DNA from: Defluviitalea phaphyphila
Lineage (GTDB): Bacteria; Bacillota; Clostridia; Lachnospirales; Defluviitaleaceae
Reading direction: 5' to 3'
Length of the DNA stretch: 64,000 nt
Assembly: GCF_001466305.1 (NCBI RefSeq)
Contig: NZ_JWID01000001.1
Location: 62,001-126,000, forward strand
The notes beneath the pieces are model-generated. The model was not told the origin of the DNA and ran no database searches. It was given only the letters and a program-made list of their open reading frames with translations. A program made the position numbers and the translations under genes. Positions 37,147 to 45,952 of the stretch are shown here, in pieces; position 1 is the first letter of the stretch, and each line of letters starts with the position of its first letter.

Positions 37147-37967
37147 GGGAACACCTCCTTTAAATTCTTAACTATTTCTTTAAATGCTTTTTTATATTCT
37201 TCTATTTCTATAATCATTTTCCCAGAAGAATATGTTTCTGCCACTTTTCTACTATAATTTATAGTTCCTAATATTTTTATATTTTCTTTTTGACAATATT
37301 TTTGAATTCTATTATCTTTAGGATTATATTTATTAATAATAACTCCAAAAGGTATATGAAAATTTCTCACCAAATTTACTGCCATATTTAAATCATGTAA
37401 TCCAAAAGCAGAGGGTTCGGTTACAAGTATCGCTCCATCTGCATATGAAAGAGAATTTACCACATTACAAGAAGTACCTGGAGCACAATCTATAAAATTT
37501 ATACCATTAGGAAGGTCTTTTAATACATCTTTTATTACTGGTACTGCCATAGGTTCTCCTATATTTAATATCCCTCTTTTACAAATTATATTATTGTATT
37601 TACCTTCTTCTATTATCCCAATTTCTCTCTTTTTAAAACTTATAGCTTCATATTTACAAACTATCTTACAAGCATGACAGCTGTGGCAAAGTTTATCAAA
37701 TAGAATAATATTTTTCTTAGTTCTTACTAGAGCATTAAACTGACATACTTTAGCACAATCTCCGCACAAAGTACAATTATTATCATTAATAACTGGATAA
37801 TCTACTTTTACTTCTTCTTTTTTTAAATCTGAAGGATTTAAGAATATAAATCCATTAGGTTCTTCCACATCGCAGTCTATATAATTCCCTCCTGCCATAA
37901 CTGCAAGATTAGTGGATATAGTAGTCTTTCCTGTACCTCCTTTGCCACTTAATATAGCTATGTTCAA
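37137..37967 (-). CDS. MinD/Mrp-type ATPase with two ferredoxin clusters (paralogue 2)
   Basis: This 276-residue paralogue of the next gene has LSGKGGTGKTT at the start and the ferredoxin insert with CTLCGDCAKVC and CHSCHACKIVC. FIDCAPGTSCNVV matches switch II. The pair probably forms a heterodimer, since both deviant Walker A motifs signal dimeric nucleotide sandwiches. It lies one base after the NifX-like gene upstream and overlaps its paralogue by 10 bases. The tight spacing implies a fixed stoichiometry. Confidence 0.88.
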   Translation of the reverse strand: MNIAILSGKGGTGKTTISTNLAVMAGGNYIDCDVEEPNGFIFLNPSDLKKEEVKVDYPVINDNNCTLCGDCAKVCQFNALVRTKKNIILFDKLCHSCHACKIVCKYEAISFKKREIGIIEEGKYNNIICKRGILNIGEPMAVPVIKDVLKDLPNGINFIDCAPGTSCNVVNSLSYADGAILVTEPSAFGLHDLNMAVNLVRNFHIPFGVIINKYNPKDNRIQKYCQKENIKILGTINYSRKVAETYSSGKMIIEIEEYKKAFKEIVKNLKEVFPWN

Positions 37968-37968
37968 T

Positions 37969-38358
37969 TTATCTTCCTCCTCTAAAACCCCTTCTTGCTC
38001 CCATTCCTGCGTGAGCAGGGCCTGCTTGCGATATCTCTTCCAATTTTTGTTCTTTTAATAATTCTATAGCCCTCTCAACCTTCATGCTTCCACAAGAATA
38101 AACTTTTATATCAGAAGTTTTAAAAAGATTAAAACTATTAGGCCCCATATTTCCTGTAATTACAGCGTCTACATCTTCATCAATAATTTGCTGAGCTGCA
38201 GCTATTCCTGCTCCTCCTCCTGATACTTGTCCTCTATTTGCAATGGCTTTTATAAACCCTTTATCTGTATCATAAATTATAAAATAATTACATCTTCCAA
38301 ATCTTATATCAACCATATCATCTAAATTTTTTCCTATAGAAGAAACTGCTATTTTCAT
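37969..38358 (-). CDS. NifX/NifB-like cofactor-binding domain protein, 129 residues
   Basis: This second cluster-binding protein of the operon has MKIAVSSIGKNLDDMVDIRFGRC at the start, ANRGQVSGGGAGIAAAQ and AVITGNMGPNSF. The C-terminus is Gly/Arg/His-rich (GPAHAGMGARRGFRGGR). It lies between mrp and the two ferredoxin-ATPases. It and the 118-residue paralogue could carry different clusters or pass one between them. Confidence 0.86.
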   Translation of the reverse strand: MKIAVSSIGKNLDDMVDIRFGRCNYFIIYDTDKGFIKAIANRGQVSGGGAGIAAAQQIIDEDVDAVITGNMGPNSFNLFKTSDIKVYSCGSMKVERAIELLKEQKLEEISQAGPAHAGMGARRGFRGGR

Positions 38359-38372
38359 AAAACATCTCCCCT

Positions 38373-39203
38373 TTATTTTTTATTCACTGAAGTTATTATC
38401 TTTTCAGTAATACTTTTTATAGTATCATCTATATCCTCCGTACTTTTACTTTTATCTTCCATAGCTATATTCGCTATATCTTGACACATAGGTAATTCTC
38501 CAAGAAGTTTTAAATCTAATCCTTCTAAAAATTCCTTTGTATTTTTGCTATCAAATATTCTAATTTTTTTATTACAATCTGGGCATAAAATATAACTCAT
38601 ATTTTCAACTACTCCAATAACTTGTATATTCATTTTTTTAACCATATTTACTGCTTTTGCTACTATCATAGATACTAAATCTTGAGGAACTGATACCATA
38701 ACTATTCCATTAATAGGAATAGATTGCATAACAGTAAGTGCAACATCTCCTGTTCCTGGTGGCATATCAATAATTAAATAATCAAGGTCTTCCCATAAAA
38801 CATCAGTCCAAAATTGTTTTACCATTCCTGCTATTAGAGGTCCTCTCCATATAACAGGCTGTTGTTCATCTTCCATAAGTAAATTAAGAGACATAACTTT
38901 AATTCCAGTATCAGTAGTAACTGGCAAAATCCCTAGTTCATGTGGTTTTGCTTTTTTATCTTTTACCTTTAAAAGTCTTGGTATACTAGGGCCTGTAATA
39001 TCCGCATCCATAATTCCTACCTTATATCCTTTTTTACTTAACTCCTCTGCAATAAGAGCCGATACCGTTGATTTTCCTACCCCTCCTTTCCCACTCATTA
39101 CTCCAATTATTTTCTTTACAGAATTGTATGGACTATTTTCTATCATACATTCTCCTTGTGTTGTACAATTATCTTTTGTAGGACAATTATCACAATTAGA
39201 CAC
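38373..39203 (-). CDS. Mrp/NBP35-family Fe-S carrier ATPase
   Basis: This 276-residue P-loop protein has an N-terminal Cys-rich segment (CDNC..CTTQGEC), the Walker A motif SGKGGVGKST, DADITGPSIPRLL, IDMPPGTGDVALT and a CPxC (LCPDCNKK) that bridges Fe-S clusters between subunits. I chose the GTG at 39203, about six bases after GAGGTG; the frame is open to 39233 without support. Mrp/ApbC proteins carry 4Fe-4S clusters to target enzymes. It is first in a six-gene operon and has a consensus promoter. Confidence 0.93.
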   Translation of the reverse strand: MSNCDNCPTKDNCTTQGECMIENSPYNSVKKIIGVMSGKGGVGKSTVSALIAEELSKKGYKVGIMDADITGPSIPRLLKVKDKKAKPHELGILPVTTDTGIKVMSLNLLMEDEQQPVIWRGPLIAGMVKQFWTDVLWEDLDYLIIDMPPGTGDVALTVMQSIPINGIVMVSVPQDLVSMIVAKAVNMVKKMNIQVIGVVENMSYILCPDCNKKIRIFDSKNTKEFLEGLDLKLLGELPMCQDIANIAMEDKSKSTEDIDDTIKSITEKIITSVNKK

Positions 39204-39227
39204 CTTTAACACCTCTTTTTTAGTTAT

Positions 39228-39285
39228 TAGCATATGCTATTTATATTATATGATTGTTTTATGTTATTGTCAAATGCCATTTATA
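39228..39285 (-). promoter_or_regulatory. mrp operon promoter flanked by direct repeats
   Basis: On the minus strand a perfect TTGACA (39268-39273), 17 bases and TATAAT (39245-39250) place the start near 39238. ATGCTATTTATA (39234-39245) and ATGCCATTTATA (39274-39285) are direct repeats 40 bases apart that bracket the promoter; each overlaps a palindrome, TAGCATATGCTA (39228-39239) and AAATGCCATTT (39272-39282). They are candidate operators for the Fur-like or DUF134 protein. Confidence 0.6.
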
Positions 39286-39299
39286 ATTTTATAAAATAA

Positions 39300-39339
39300 A
39301 ACCTTACAGTAAATAGAAAAACTATTTATCTGTAAGGTT
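39300..39339 (-). terminator. Terminator downstream of the phosphomannose isomerase gene
   Basis: A 17-bp stem with one bulged base (39300-39316 with 39322-39339) and a 5-base loop is followed by a U-rich stretch on the minus strand. It lies 100 bases after the isomerase stop and just before the mrp promoter. Confidence 0.7.
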
Positions 39340-39438
39340 AAGCTACCCTCGTATCATAAAATAATTCATAAATAAAAATTTTATATTTATATTTTTATAT
39401 AATAACCCCGTTCCATCTACAAATGAAAAAACTAATTT

Positions 39439-40536
39439 TTATTTTATCTTTGGACCATAAAATTTAATTAATTCTATTGGTTTGTCTTTTGCTTTAATGG
39501 TAAATTCTTTACATACAGAGGGTATAAAATATTGATCAGTTGCATTTATATATCTCTCTCCATTAATTGAAATCAATTTTCCAAAACCAGATAGTATATA
39601 GATACCATAAAATTCATTTTCTCCTTTTAAGTCAATTTGAGAATTAACTACTATTTTTTCCATTTTAAAACATTCTGTATTTTCATAGTCTATAAGAGTA
39701 ATTAATTCATTATCATTAATTTTCTTTTTTCTTTCAGGTATTTTATATGAATCAATTATCTCTTTTAAACTTTTCCCATCATAATTAAAACAATCAAACA
39801 TTTTTTCAAAGCCTATGCCTTGATGACAAGATAAATCATCTATTTTGTAACCTGCCGGTGTAGTTTTTTCAACTCTTAATGTATAATCTGTAGGTTCCTG
39901 AATTTCAATTAAAGTACATCCTGGACCTATAGCATGGGGTAATCCTCCAGGAATAATATAAGTTTCGCCTTTTTTTACCTTTATTTTATGTAAAAAGGAT
40001 AACATTTTTTCTAAATCTTGTTCTTCAAAACATTTTATAAATTCTTCTTTTGTAACATGTTCTTTAAATCCCATATACACACAAGGTTCTTCTTCTTCAT
40101 CTTCTCTTGTATCTAATATATGCCAACACTCTGTTTTTCCATAATCAGAATTAAAATATTGCCTTGCCTTTTCTTTTGTGGGATGTACTTGTATAGTCAA
40201 TCTCTCTTTAGAATCTATAATTTTTACTAAGACCCCCATTTCTCCTTTTAACTTTTTACTATGTTCTTTCCCTAGCATTTCTTCAGGATATGTTTTAATT
40301 AAATCTAGTAAACTGACTTCTTCATTATTTAATTGTATTTTACAAATTCCTTCAATTATACCTTCCCTTTGACTGTTATTAGCTTGTACAGTTGAGAGGA
40401 TCCATAATTCTGGAAAATGATTATCCTCAATATTTTCTTTTCCCATCATTTCATCTATTTTTTTACCACCAACATACGTACGCCAAACTCGTTCTCCTTT
40501 TGAAAACAAGGGTTCATATAAGTCTTCTTTTTGCAT
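39439..40536 (-). CDS. manA: Mannose-6-phosphate isomerase, type I (class I)
   Basis: This zinc enzyme interconverts mannose-6-P and fructose-6-P. The 365-residue protein has the zinc motif QVHPTKEKARQYF, KTECWHILD, GGLPHAIGPGC and IQEPTDYTLRVE, typical of type I isomerases. The ATG at 40536 is the only good start, though GGAGG lies about 12 bases away, which is long. It is on the same strand 88 bases after the TRAP large subunit and may share its transcript, linking TRAP uptake to hexose-P metabolism. Confidence 0.9.
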   Translation of the reverse strand: MQKEDLYEPLFSKGERVWRTYVGGKKIDEMMGKENIEDNHFPELWILSTVQANNSQREGIIEGICKIQLNNEEVSLLDLIKTYPEEMLGKEHSKKLKGEMGVLVKIIDSKERLTIQVHPTKEKARQYFNSDYGKTECWHILDTREDEEEEPCVYMGFKEHVTKEEFIKCFEEQDLEKMLSFLHKIKVKKGETYIIPGGLPHAIGPGCTLIEIQEPTDYTLRVEKTTPAGYKIDDLSCHQGIGFEKMFDCFNYDGKSLKEIIDSYKIPERKKKINDNELITLIDYENTECFKMEKIVVNSQIDLKGENEFYGIYILSGFGKLISINGERYINATDQYFIPSVCKEFTIKAKDKPIELIKFYGPKIK

Positions 40537-40624
40537 TGAATTAGCAGACCTCCTCTGATTTGTTTAAAAAGTAGTTAATATATTATAGTATACTCTTATT
40601 AAAATTGATATTATTTAAAATTTA

Positions 40625-41917
40625 TTATAATATTTTAGATGGAAGCCATAAACATAATTGTGGAAATGCTATAATAATAGTTAATAATAACAATATAGCT
40701 AAATAAAATGGTAAAAATGCTTTTATTGATTTTTCTATTGGAAGTTTTGCGATTGCACATCCTACAAACAAGGAATTTCCTACTGGTGGAGTACATAATC
40801 CAATTCCTAAGTTTAATATCATAATAACTCCAAAATGTATAGGACTATAACCTATTTGAGTCGCAACGGGCAATAGTATTGGAGTTAGCATAAAAATAAG
40901 TACACTCATATCCATAAACATTCCTGCTATTAAAAGTATAATATTAATCATTAACATTATTAATATAGGATTATCTGTTATACTTAACATTCCTTCAGAA
41001 ATCATTGCAGGAACTTTCAAATATGCTAATATATATCCAAACATAGAAGACATAGAAATAACCGCCATAATTGTTGCTAATGAACTAAGAGAAGATACAA
41101 ATACTTTTTTTAATTTTTTAAATGTCATTGTTCTATAAACAAAAGTAGTAATAATAAGACCATATATTGCTGCAATTCCAGCTGATTCTGTAGGAGTAAA
41201 TACTCCACCTACAATACCACCTATAATAATAACAATAGTTATTAATCCTAAAATTGAATCAACTGTAGCTCTTATAGCTTCTCCCATAGAATATCTATCT
41301 CCTACTGGATAATTCCTTTTTACTGCTACAAAATAAGCTACTATCATAAGTACAATCCCAAGTAAAACTCCTGGAATATATCCAGCCATAAACAATTCAC
41401 TGATAGATAATCCTCCTGCAGCAATTGCATAATAAATCATATTTTGACTTGGTGGTATAATAATACCCTGGATAGATGAGGTTACTGTTACAGCTACGCT
41501 ATAATCTTTGTCATACCCTTCTTTTTCCATAGCTGGAATTAATAATGCACCAATGGATGATACATCTGCAACTGAAGAACCAGAAATTCCACCAAATAAC
41601 ATACTTACTACTATGTTCACCATAGCTGTTCCGCCTCTGATTCTTCCTACCAATACATTGGCAAATTTCATTAACTTATCACTAATACCCCCTTCAGTCA
41701 TAATAGCAGCAGATATTATAAAAAAAGGAACTGCTAGAAATCCAAAATTATATAAAGAAGTAACCATTTTCTGAAATAAAAGAAATAAATCTATCTTTAA
41801 AAAAAGTGCTGTGATCAGACTTGAAATCCCTAATGAAAATGCAATAGGTATTCTTATAAACATTAAGAGTGCTAAAATTCCAAATAACATGATAACTCCT
41901 ATAGTTTCTGATCCCAC
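40625..41917 (-). CDS. dctM: TRAP transporter large permease (DctM)
   Basis: This 430-residue protein with about 12-13 helices is the Na+-driven translocating subunit of a TRAP system. Family motifs are PFFIISAAIMTEGGIS, GGISGSSVADVSSIGALLIPAM (in parts) and PPSQNMIYYAIAAGG. Its start overlaps the DctQ stop by 19 bases. With DctP and DctQ it imports carboxylated solutes such as dicarboxylates, uronates or sialic acid. The substrate is unproven. Confidence 0.94.
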   Translation of the reverse strand: MGSETIGVIMLFGILALLMFIRIPIAFSLGISSLITALFLKIDLFLLFQKMVTSLYNFGFLAVPFFIISAAIMTEGGISDKLMKFANVLVGRIRGGTAMVNIVVSMLFGGISGSSVADVSSIGALLIPAMEKEGYDKDYSVAVTVTSSIQGIIIPPSQNMIYYAIAAGGLSISELFMAGYIPGVLLGIVLMIVAYFVAVKRNYPVGDRYSMGEAIRATVDSILGLITIVIIIGGIVGGVFTPTESAGIAAIYGLIITTFVYRTMTFKKLKKVFVSSLSSLATIMAVISMSSMFGYILAYLKVPAMISEGMLSITDNPILIMLMINIILLIAGMFMDMSVLIFMLTPILLPVATQIGYSPIHFGVIMILNLGIGLCTPPVGNSLFVGCAIAKLPIEKSIKAFLPFYLAILLLLTIIIAFPQLCLWLPSKIL

Positions 41918-42414
41918 AATTCTTCCCTCCTATTATTACGAATAATATTTATTATCGAATTAATAAATAATACAATACTATATAAACACATCATTATAGC
42001 TGCTAAAATTACTGGAATATACATAAATATTTTAGGAATACCACTAACCGGTAATTTATTTTTACCAATAGACATGGTTATCACAAATAAATATTTAGTC
42101 ATAATTACAGAATATATAGTAATTATAAGATGTCTTATTATATCTAAAATTTGTTTCACTTTTTTAGGGAACTTATCATAAAACATAACAATAGCTATAT
42201 GATTTTCATAATATAATTCATTTGAAATAGAAAAGAAACCAAACCATATTAATAATAATAAAGAGGTTTCTTCTGACCAAATTAAAGGACTATTCATAAC
42301 ATATCTAAAAAATACATGTAGAGATGTAATAATTAACATAATTCCTAACAAAACAGAACAAAAATTTCTAAACAAGTCAATACATTTTGAAATAATTTTA
42401 TCAATGTAGTCCAT
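41899..42414 (-). CDS. dctQ: TRAP transporter small permease (DctQ)
   Basis: This 171-residue protein with four membrane helices has RNFCSVLLGIMLIITSLHVFFRYV at the front and SEETSLLLLIWFGFFS (W..E motif) typical of DctQ. It bridges DctM and the binding protein. It lies 78 bases after dctP; that gap holds a strong hairpin (42441-42479). Confidence 0.92.
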   Translation of the reverse strand: MDYIDKIISKCIDLFRNFCSVLLGIMLIITSLHVFFRYVMNSPLIWSEETSLLLLIWFGFFSISNELYYENHIAIVMFYDKFPKKVKQILDIIRHLIITIYSVIMTKYLFVITMSIGKNKLPVSGIPKIFMYIPVILAAIMMCLYSIVLFINSIINIIRNNRREELWDQKL

Positions 42415-42440
42415 AATACACCTTCTTTCATTTAATTATA

Positions 42441-42479
42441 AAGGTTTATCCAATAATTAGAAATTACTGGATAAACCTT
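42441..42479 (-). other. Intercistronic stem-loop between dctP and dctQ
   Basis: A 12-bp perfect stem (42441-42452 with 42468-42479) extends inward by five more pairs after one mismatch, leaving a 3-base loop. There is no U run on the minus strand, so it is not a typical terminator. It may protect the 3' end of dctP mRNA and raise binding-protein yield over the permeases. Confidence 0.65.
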
Positions 42480-42491
42480 ACTAACTTAAAA

Positions 42492-43547
42492 TTATTGCAT
42501 TGCTTTAATTTCTTCTATTATTGGTTTTAAATCTTCATATTCATCATACATTGGAGCAACTGCTTCTTGAAATTCTGTCATATCGACTTCTGTAATAGTT
42601 GAACCAGCTTCTATTACATCTGCCTTACATTCTTCTTGTTCTTTAACCATAGCTTCTCTTTGCCATTCAGCAGCCTCTTTAGCGCATTCTTGAAGAATCT
42701 CATACTGTTCTTCAGTTAATTTTTCTTTTATAGCATCGCTAGTTATAAAAACTCCAAATCCTGCAGTATGTCTATCTACCATATAGTATTTTGCAACTTC
42801 AAAATGTCCTGATGTTTTATAACTAACATAATCATTTTCTGCTCCATCTATTACTCCTGTTTGAAGAGCTGTAAAAACATCTGAATATGGCATTGGAGTA
42901 GGAGTTGCTCCTAAATATTTAATCATATTAACATTAGCTGCTGAATCCATAACTCTAATTTTCATTCCTTTTAAATCTGCTAAAGAAGTAGCTTTTTCTT
43001 TCGTATAAAAACATCTCCAACCAGAATCAAGAAAAGCTAAAACATTAATACCTGTTTCTTCAGCTAATTTTTTATTAATGGATTGTCCAATTTCTCCATC
43101 TGTTACACTCCATCTATGCTCATCACTAGAAAACATATAAGGAAGTGTGAATACTTCATATTCTTTTAAATATTGTGTTAATTGTATTACATTTACCCTT
43201 GCTAAATCTAATACTCCAGCTTTTACTTGTTCAGTAGTTTCTGCTTCTTCTCCTAATTGAGCATTAGGATAAACTTCTATCCTAACAGCCCCATTAGTTT
43301 TTTCTTCCACAAGTTCACTAAGTTTTTGTCCTGCTTGTGCTAATGGACTTTCAAGAGGTTGATTATCTGCAAGTTTTAACACAATAGTTTCTTGTTGTAA
43401 AGACTGGTCTTGAGATTGTTCTTGAGATTGTGTTTCAATATTACTTTCTGTTGAATTTGCAGTAGTTTCTTCCTTATTATTACACCCTGTAAATAACATT
43501 AGTATCAATGCTGAAATCAAAAACAAAGTAAAGATAGTCTTTTTCAT
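42492..43547 (-). CDS. dctP: TRAP transporter solute-binding lipoprotein (DctP)
   Basis: This 351-residue binding protein has a lipoprotein signal ending LFTGC (Cys at residue 22), a low-complexity Gln/Glu/Ser linker (about 27-53), then the TRAP receptor domain. DLKGMKIRVMDS supplies the conserved Arg that grips the solute carboxylate, and FTALQTGVIDGAEND is typical of the DctP family. It heads the dctPQM operon. A LacI-type operator (43734-43753) lies in its promoter. Confidence 0.94.
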   Translation of the reverse strand: MKKTIFTLFLISALILMLFTGCNNKEETTANSTESNIETQSQEQSQDQSLQQETIVLKLADNQPLESPLAQAGQKLSELVEEKTNGAVRIEVYPNAQLGEEAETTEQVKAGVLDLARVNVIQLTQYLKEYEVFTLPYMFSSDEHRWSVTDGEIGQSINKKLAEETGINVLAFLDSGWRCFYTKEKATSLADLKGMKIRVMDSAANVNMIKYLGATPTPMPYSDVFTALQTGVIDGAENDYVSYKTSGHFEVAKYYMVDRHTAGFGVFITSDAIKEKLTEEQYEILQECAKEAAEWQREAMVKEQEECKADVIEAGSTITEVDMTEFQEAVAPMYDEYEDLKPIIEEIKAMQ

Positions 43548-43733
43548 TTTAATACTCCTTCCTCATTTTTTCGTTTTGTAAACTTAAATGAAAGAAACTT
43601 TTGATATTTTTAAAACTAAATTTGAAGTTATTCTATAAAACATTACGTTAATTTTTCATTTTAATTTATAAAATCTATATTTTTCGGATTATCAATAAAT
43701 ACTGTATTAATCATCTAGATTATTTTTATTAAT

Positions 43734-43753
43734 TTAGGACATCGATTTCCTAA
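43734..43753 (-). promoter_or_regulatory. LacI-type operator upstream of dctPQM
   Basis: The palindrome TTAGGACATCGATTTCCTAA has only one mismatched pair and shares its core with the operator upstream of lacI. On the minus strand it lies between a possible -35 TTGCAT and -10 TAAATT, so bound repressor would block transcription. Confidence 0.65.
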
Positions 43754-43769
43754 AATGCAAAAATATATA

Positions 43770-44834
43770 TTAATTTTGTCTAGGGATATCCGTACTCTCT
43801 CTAATAATCAAATTCACATTTTTTGAATAATCTTCGAAAATTTTAGTTGTATCATTTTCTATCATTTTTAATAATAATTGTACAGTTTTTTTCCCTAATT
43901 CATATTTATTAATCTTAAGAGTTGTAATTTTAGGGTCAATTAAATTAGAAAAAAATGTATCATCAAAACCTATAATAGAATAATCTTTTGGAACTTTATA
44001 TCCATTATTTTTAAGTACTAACATAGCTCCTAAAGCCACTAAATCATTCATGCATACAATCCCTGTAACTTCTTTACTAGTTGCTAACATTTTTTTTGCA
44101 CAATTGATTCCCGTATTACAATCTGGAACAGAATCTAAATCTGTTAAATTTTCATTTTCACTAACAAAAAGATATTTTTTATAATCTGTTATTCCATATT
44201 CTGCAAGCGCTCTTTTATATCCTTCTAGTTTATCTTTACGAATGCGATTAGTAATAGGTGATAAAAACATAGCTATTTTACGATGCCCTAGTTCTAATAA
44301 ATGTTTTGTAGATATATAAGCCTCATTGACTTTATTAAAACATATCACCCCCAAATTTCGATATTCTGGATAGGGTTGACCTTTGGTCCCTATAGATAAT
44401 ACTTTCCCTCCACGTTGAATAAAATTTTCTAGTGTCTTAGGCATATTATCTAAATAAATAGTAATGATTCCACTTACTCTATTCCCAATTAATGTTTCTA
44501 AATATTTATCTGTTCTTTGTTCTTCTCTATCACAGCTACAAATATGTATAGAATAATTATTAAGAATTGCTTCATCTTCCATTCCACGAACTATTGATGG
44601 ATAAAATGGATTGGATATAGAGGGTAAAATCACTCCTATTGTGTAATTATTATTAGTTTTTAAACTTCTAGCAATAGTATTAGGATAATAATTCATTTTT
44701 CTTGCAGTTTCTTCTATCAACTTTTTTGTTTTAGGATTAACCCTATGTGTAGAATTACTTAATGCACGGGAAACTGTACTAGGAGATAAATTTAATTCTT
44801 TTGCTATATCATAAATTGTTACTTTCTTTTTCAT
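43770..44834 (-). CDS. LacI-family transcriptional regulator
   Basis: This 354-residue repressor has the LacI HTH and hinge (VTIYDIAKELNLSPSTVSRAL, in parts, then YYPNTIARSLKT) and a periplasmic-binding-protein-like ligand domain from about 60 on (TIGVILPSISNPFYPSIVRGM). I chose the ATG at 44834; another ATG sits directly before it. It is adjacent to dctPQM and has two matching palindromes, one before that operon and one before itself, so it probably represses both and is released by a sugar or uronate. Confidence 0.92.
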   Translation of the reverse strand: MKKKVTIYDIAKELNLSPSTVSRALSNSTHRVNPKTKKLIEETARKMNYYPNTIARSLKTNNNYTIGVILPSISNPFYPSIVRGMEDEAILNNYSIHICSCDREEQRTDKYLETLIGNRVSGIITIYLDNMPKTLENFIQRGGKVLSIGTKGQPYPEYRNLGVICFNKVNEAYISTKHLLELGHRKIAMFLSPITNRIRKDKLEGYKRALAEYGITDYKKYLFVSENENLTDLDSVPDCNTGINCAKKMLATSKEVTGIVCMNDLVALGAMLVLKNNGYKVPKDYSIIGFDDTFFSNLIDPKITTLKINKYELGKKTVQLLLKMIENDTTKIFEDYSKNVNLIIRESTDIPRQN

Positions 44835-44853
44835 CATCTTTCCCTTTCTGTTT

Positions 44854-44906
44854 GGAAATCGATTTCCTTATATAAAAATAATATCATTTTACATATCACA
44901 TGTCAA
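44854..44906 (-). promoter_or_regulatory. lacI promoter with operator
   Basis: On the minus strand TTGACA (44901-44906) and TATTAT (44878-44883) are 17 bases apart. The perfect palindrome GGAAATCGATTTCC (44854-44867) lies just after the expected start, consistent with autorepression. Confidence 0.75.
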
Positions 44907-45015
44907 TATTTTTTATGAAATTTCACTAAATTATAAACTTTTTATTTTTACATTCGCTTTTTATTATGCAATATATTTAAAAATACCCTTAATTATTATA
45001 ATAAATAGTATATAT

Positions 45016-45906
45016 TTATGATATCGTTTCTTTAATACAAAATCTTATAAATTCATCAATAAATTGTTCCTTTTTATCCTTTAAATATATAAAATTAAAT
45101 TCTCTAACTATATGTAAATCTCTAATAGGTACAATTTTTATACTCCCCATTTCTAATTCCTTTTTTATTGTTTCTTTTGAGATTATCGTGTATCCAAGAT
45201 TTTTTTCAACTAATGATTTAATAGCACTAATACTTCCTATTTCCATATAATTATCTATATCTTTTAAAGCATAACCCATATTAATAAGTTTGTCTTCTAA
45301 TATTTTTCTAGTTCCAGAACCTCTTTCTCTTAGAATTAAATTTCCTTTTATAACATCTTCTATATCTACAACCTTTTGTTTTGCAAAGGGATGATTTGAA
45401 GAAACAGCTAACACCAATTCTTCTTCTTTAAACTTTTTAAAATTAAATTTTTTCTTATCAAAAGGTCCTTCTACAATGGCAAAATCAAGTTTTCTATTTA
45501 ATAATTTTTCTATAATATCTTTAGTATTATATACTTGTAAAAGTAAAGTAATGTTTTTATATATCTTTTTATGCTTCGCCAAAATTTCTGGAAGTACATA
45601 TCCTCCAATAGTCATAGTGGCTCCTATATTATATGTTTTTAAAACTCCTGATTTATTTTTTATTTCTGTTTTAACAGTTCTATATAAGTTTTTTATTTCC
45701 TTTGCATATTTAAATAATATCTTTCCTTCATCAGTTAATTCTATTTCTCTCCCATTTTTTTTAAAAAGTTTGGCATTATAATATTCTTCTAAAAATTTAA
45801 TATGTTGGGAAACTGCTGGCTGAGTTAAATTTAAAATTTCAGCAGTTCTCGTATAATTTTTTACTTGCGAAAGGGTTATAAAAGTATTTAACTTAACATC
45901 TATCAA
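45016..45906 (-). CDS. LysR-family transcriptional regulator
   Basis: This 296-residue regulator has the LysR HTH (SQVKNYTRTAEILNLTQPAV, in parts, then SQHIKFLEEYYNAKLFKK) and a C-terminal substrate-binding domain (about 90-296). I chose the TTG at 45906, six bases after GGGAGGG; an upstream TTG at 45921 would sit on that site. It faces away from the aldo/keto reductase gene, with an ACT-domain remnant between. Targets are unknown, possibly the reductase gene. Confidence 0.9.
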   Translation of the reverse strand: MIDVKLNTFITLSQVKNYTRTAEILNLTQPAVSQHIKFLEEYYNAKLFKKNGREIELTDEGKILFKYAKEIKNLYRTVKTEIKNKSGVLKTYNIGATMTIGGYVLPEILAKHKKIYKNITLLLQVYNTKDIIEKLLNRKLDFAIVEGPFDKKKFNFKKFKEEELVLAVSSNHPFAKQKVVDIEDVIKGNLILRERGSGTRKILEDKLINMGYALKDIDNYMEIGSISAIKSLVEKNLGYTIISKETIKKELEMGSIKIVPIRDLHIVREFNFIYLKDKKEQFIDEFIRFCIKETIS

Positions 45907-45952
45907 TTTCTTCCCTCCCAATATATTTATAAATAAAAAATTTAATTAGATC

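Noticed and set aside
34999-39203. A nitrogen fixation cluster, because of NifX/NifB-like proteins
   Set aside because: No NifH, NifD, NifK, NifE or NifN and no radical-SAM NifB domain are present; only the small cofactor-binding fold is shared.
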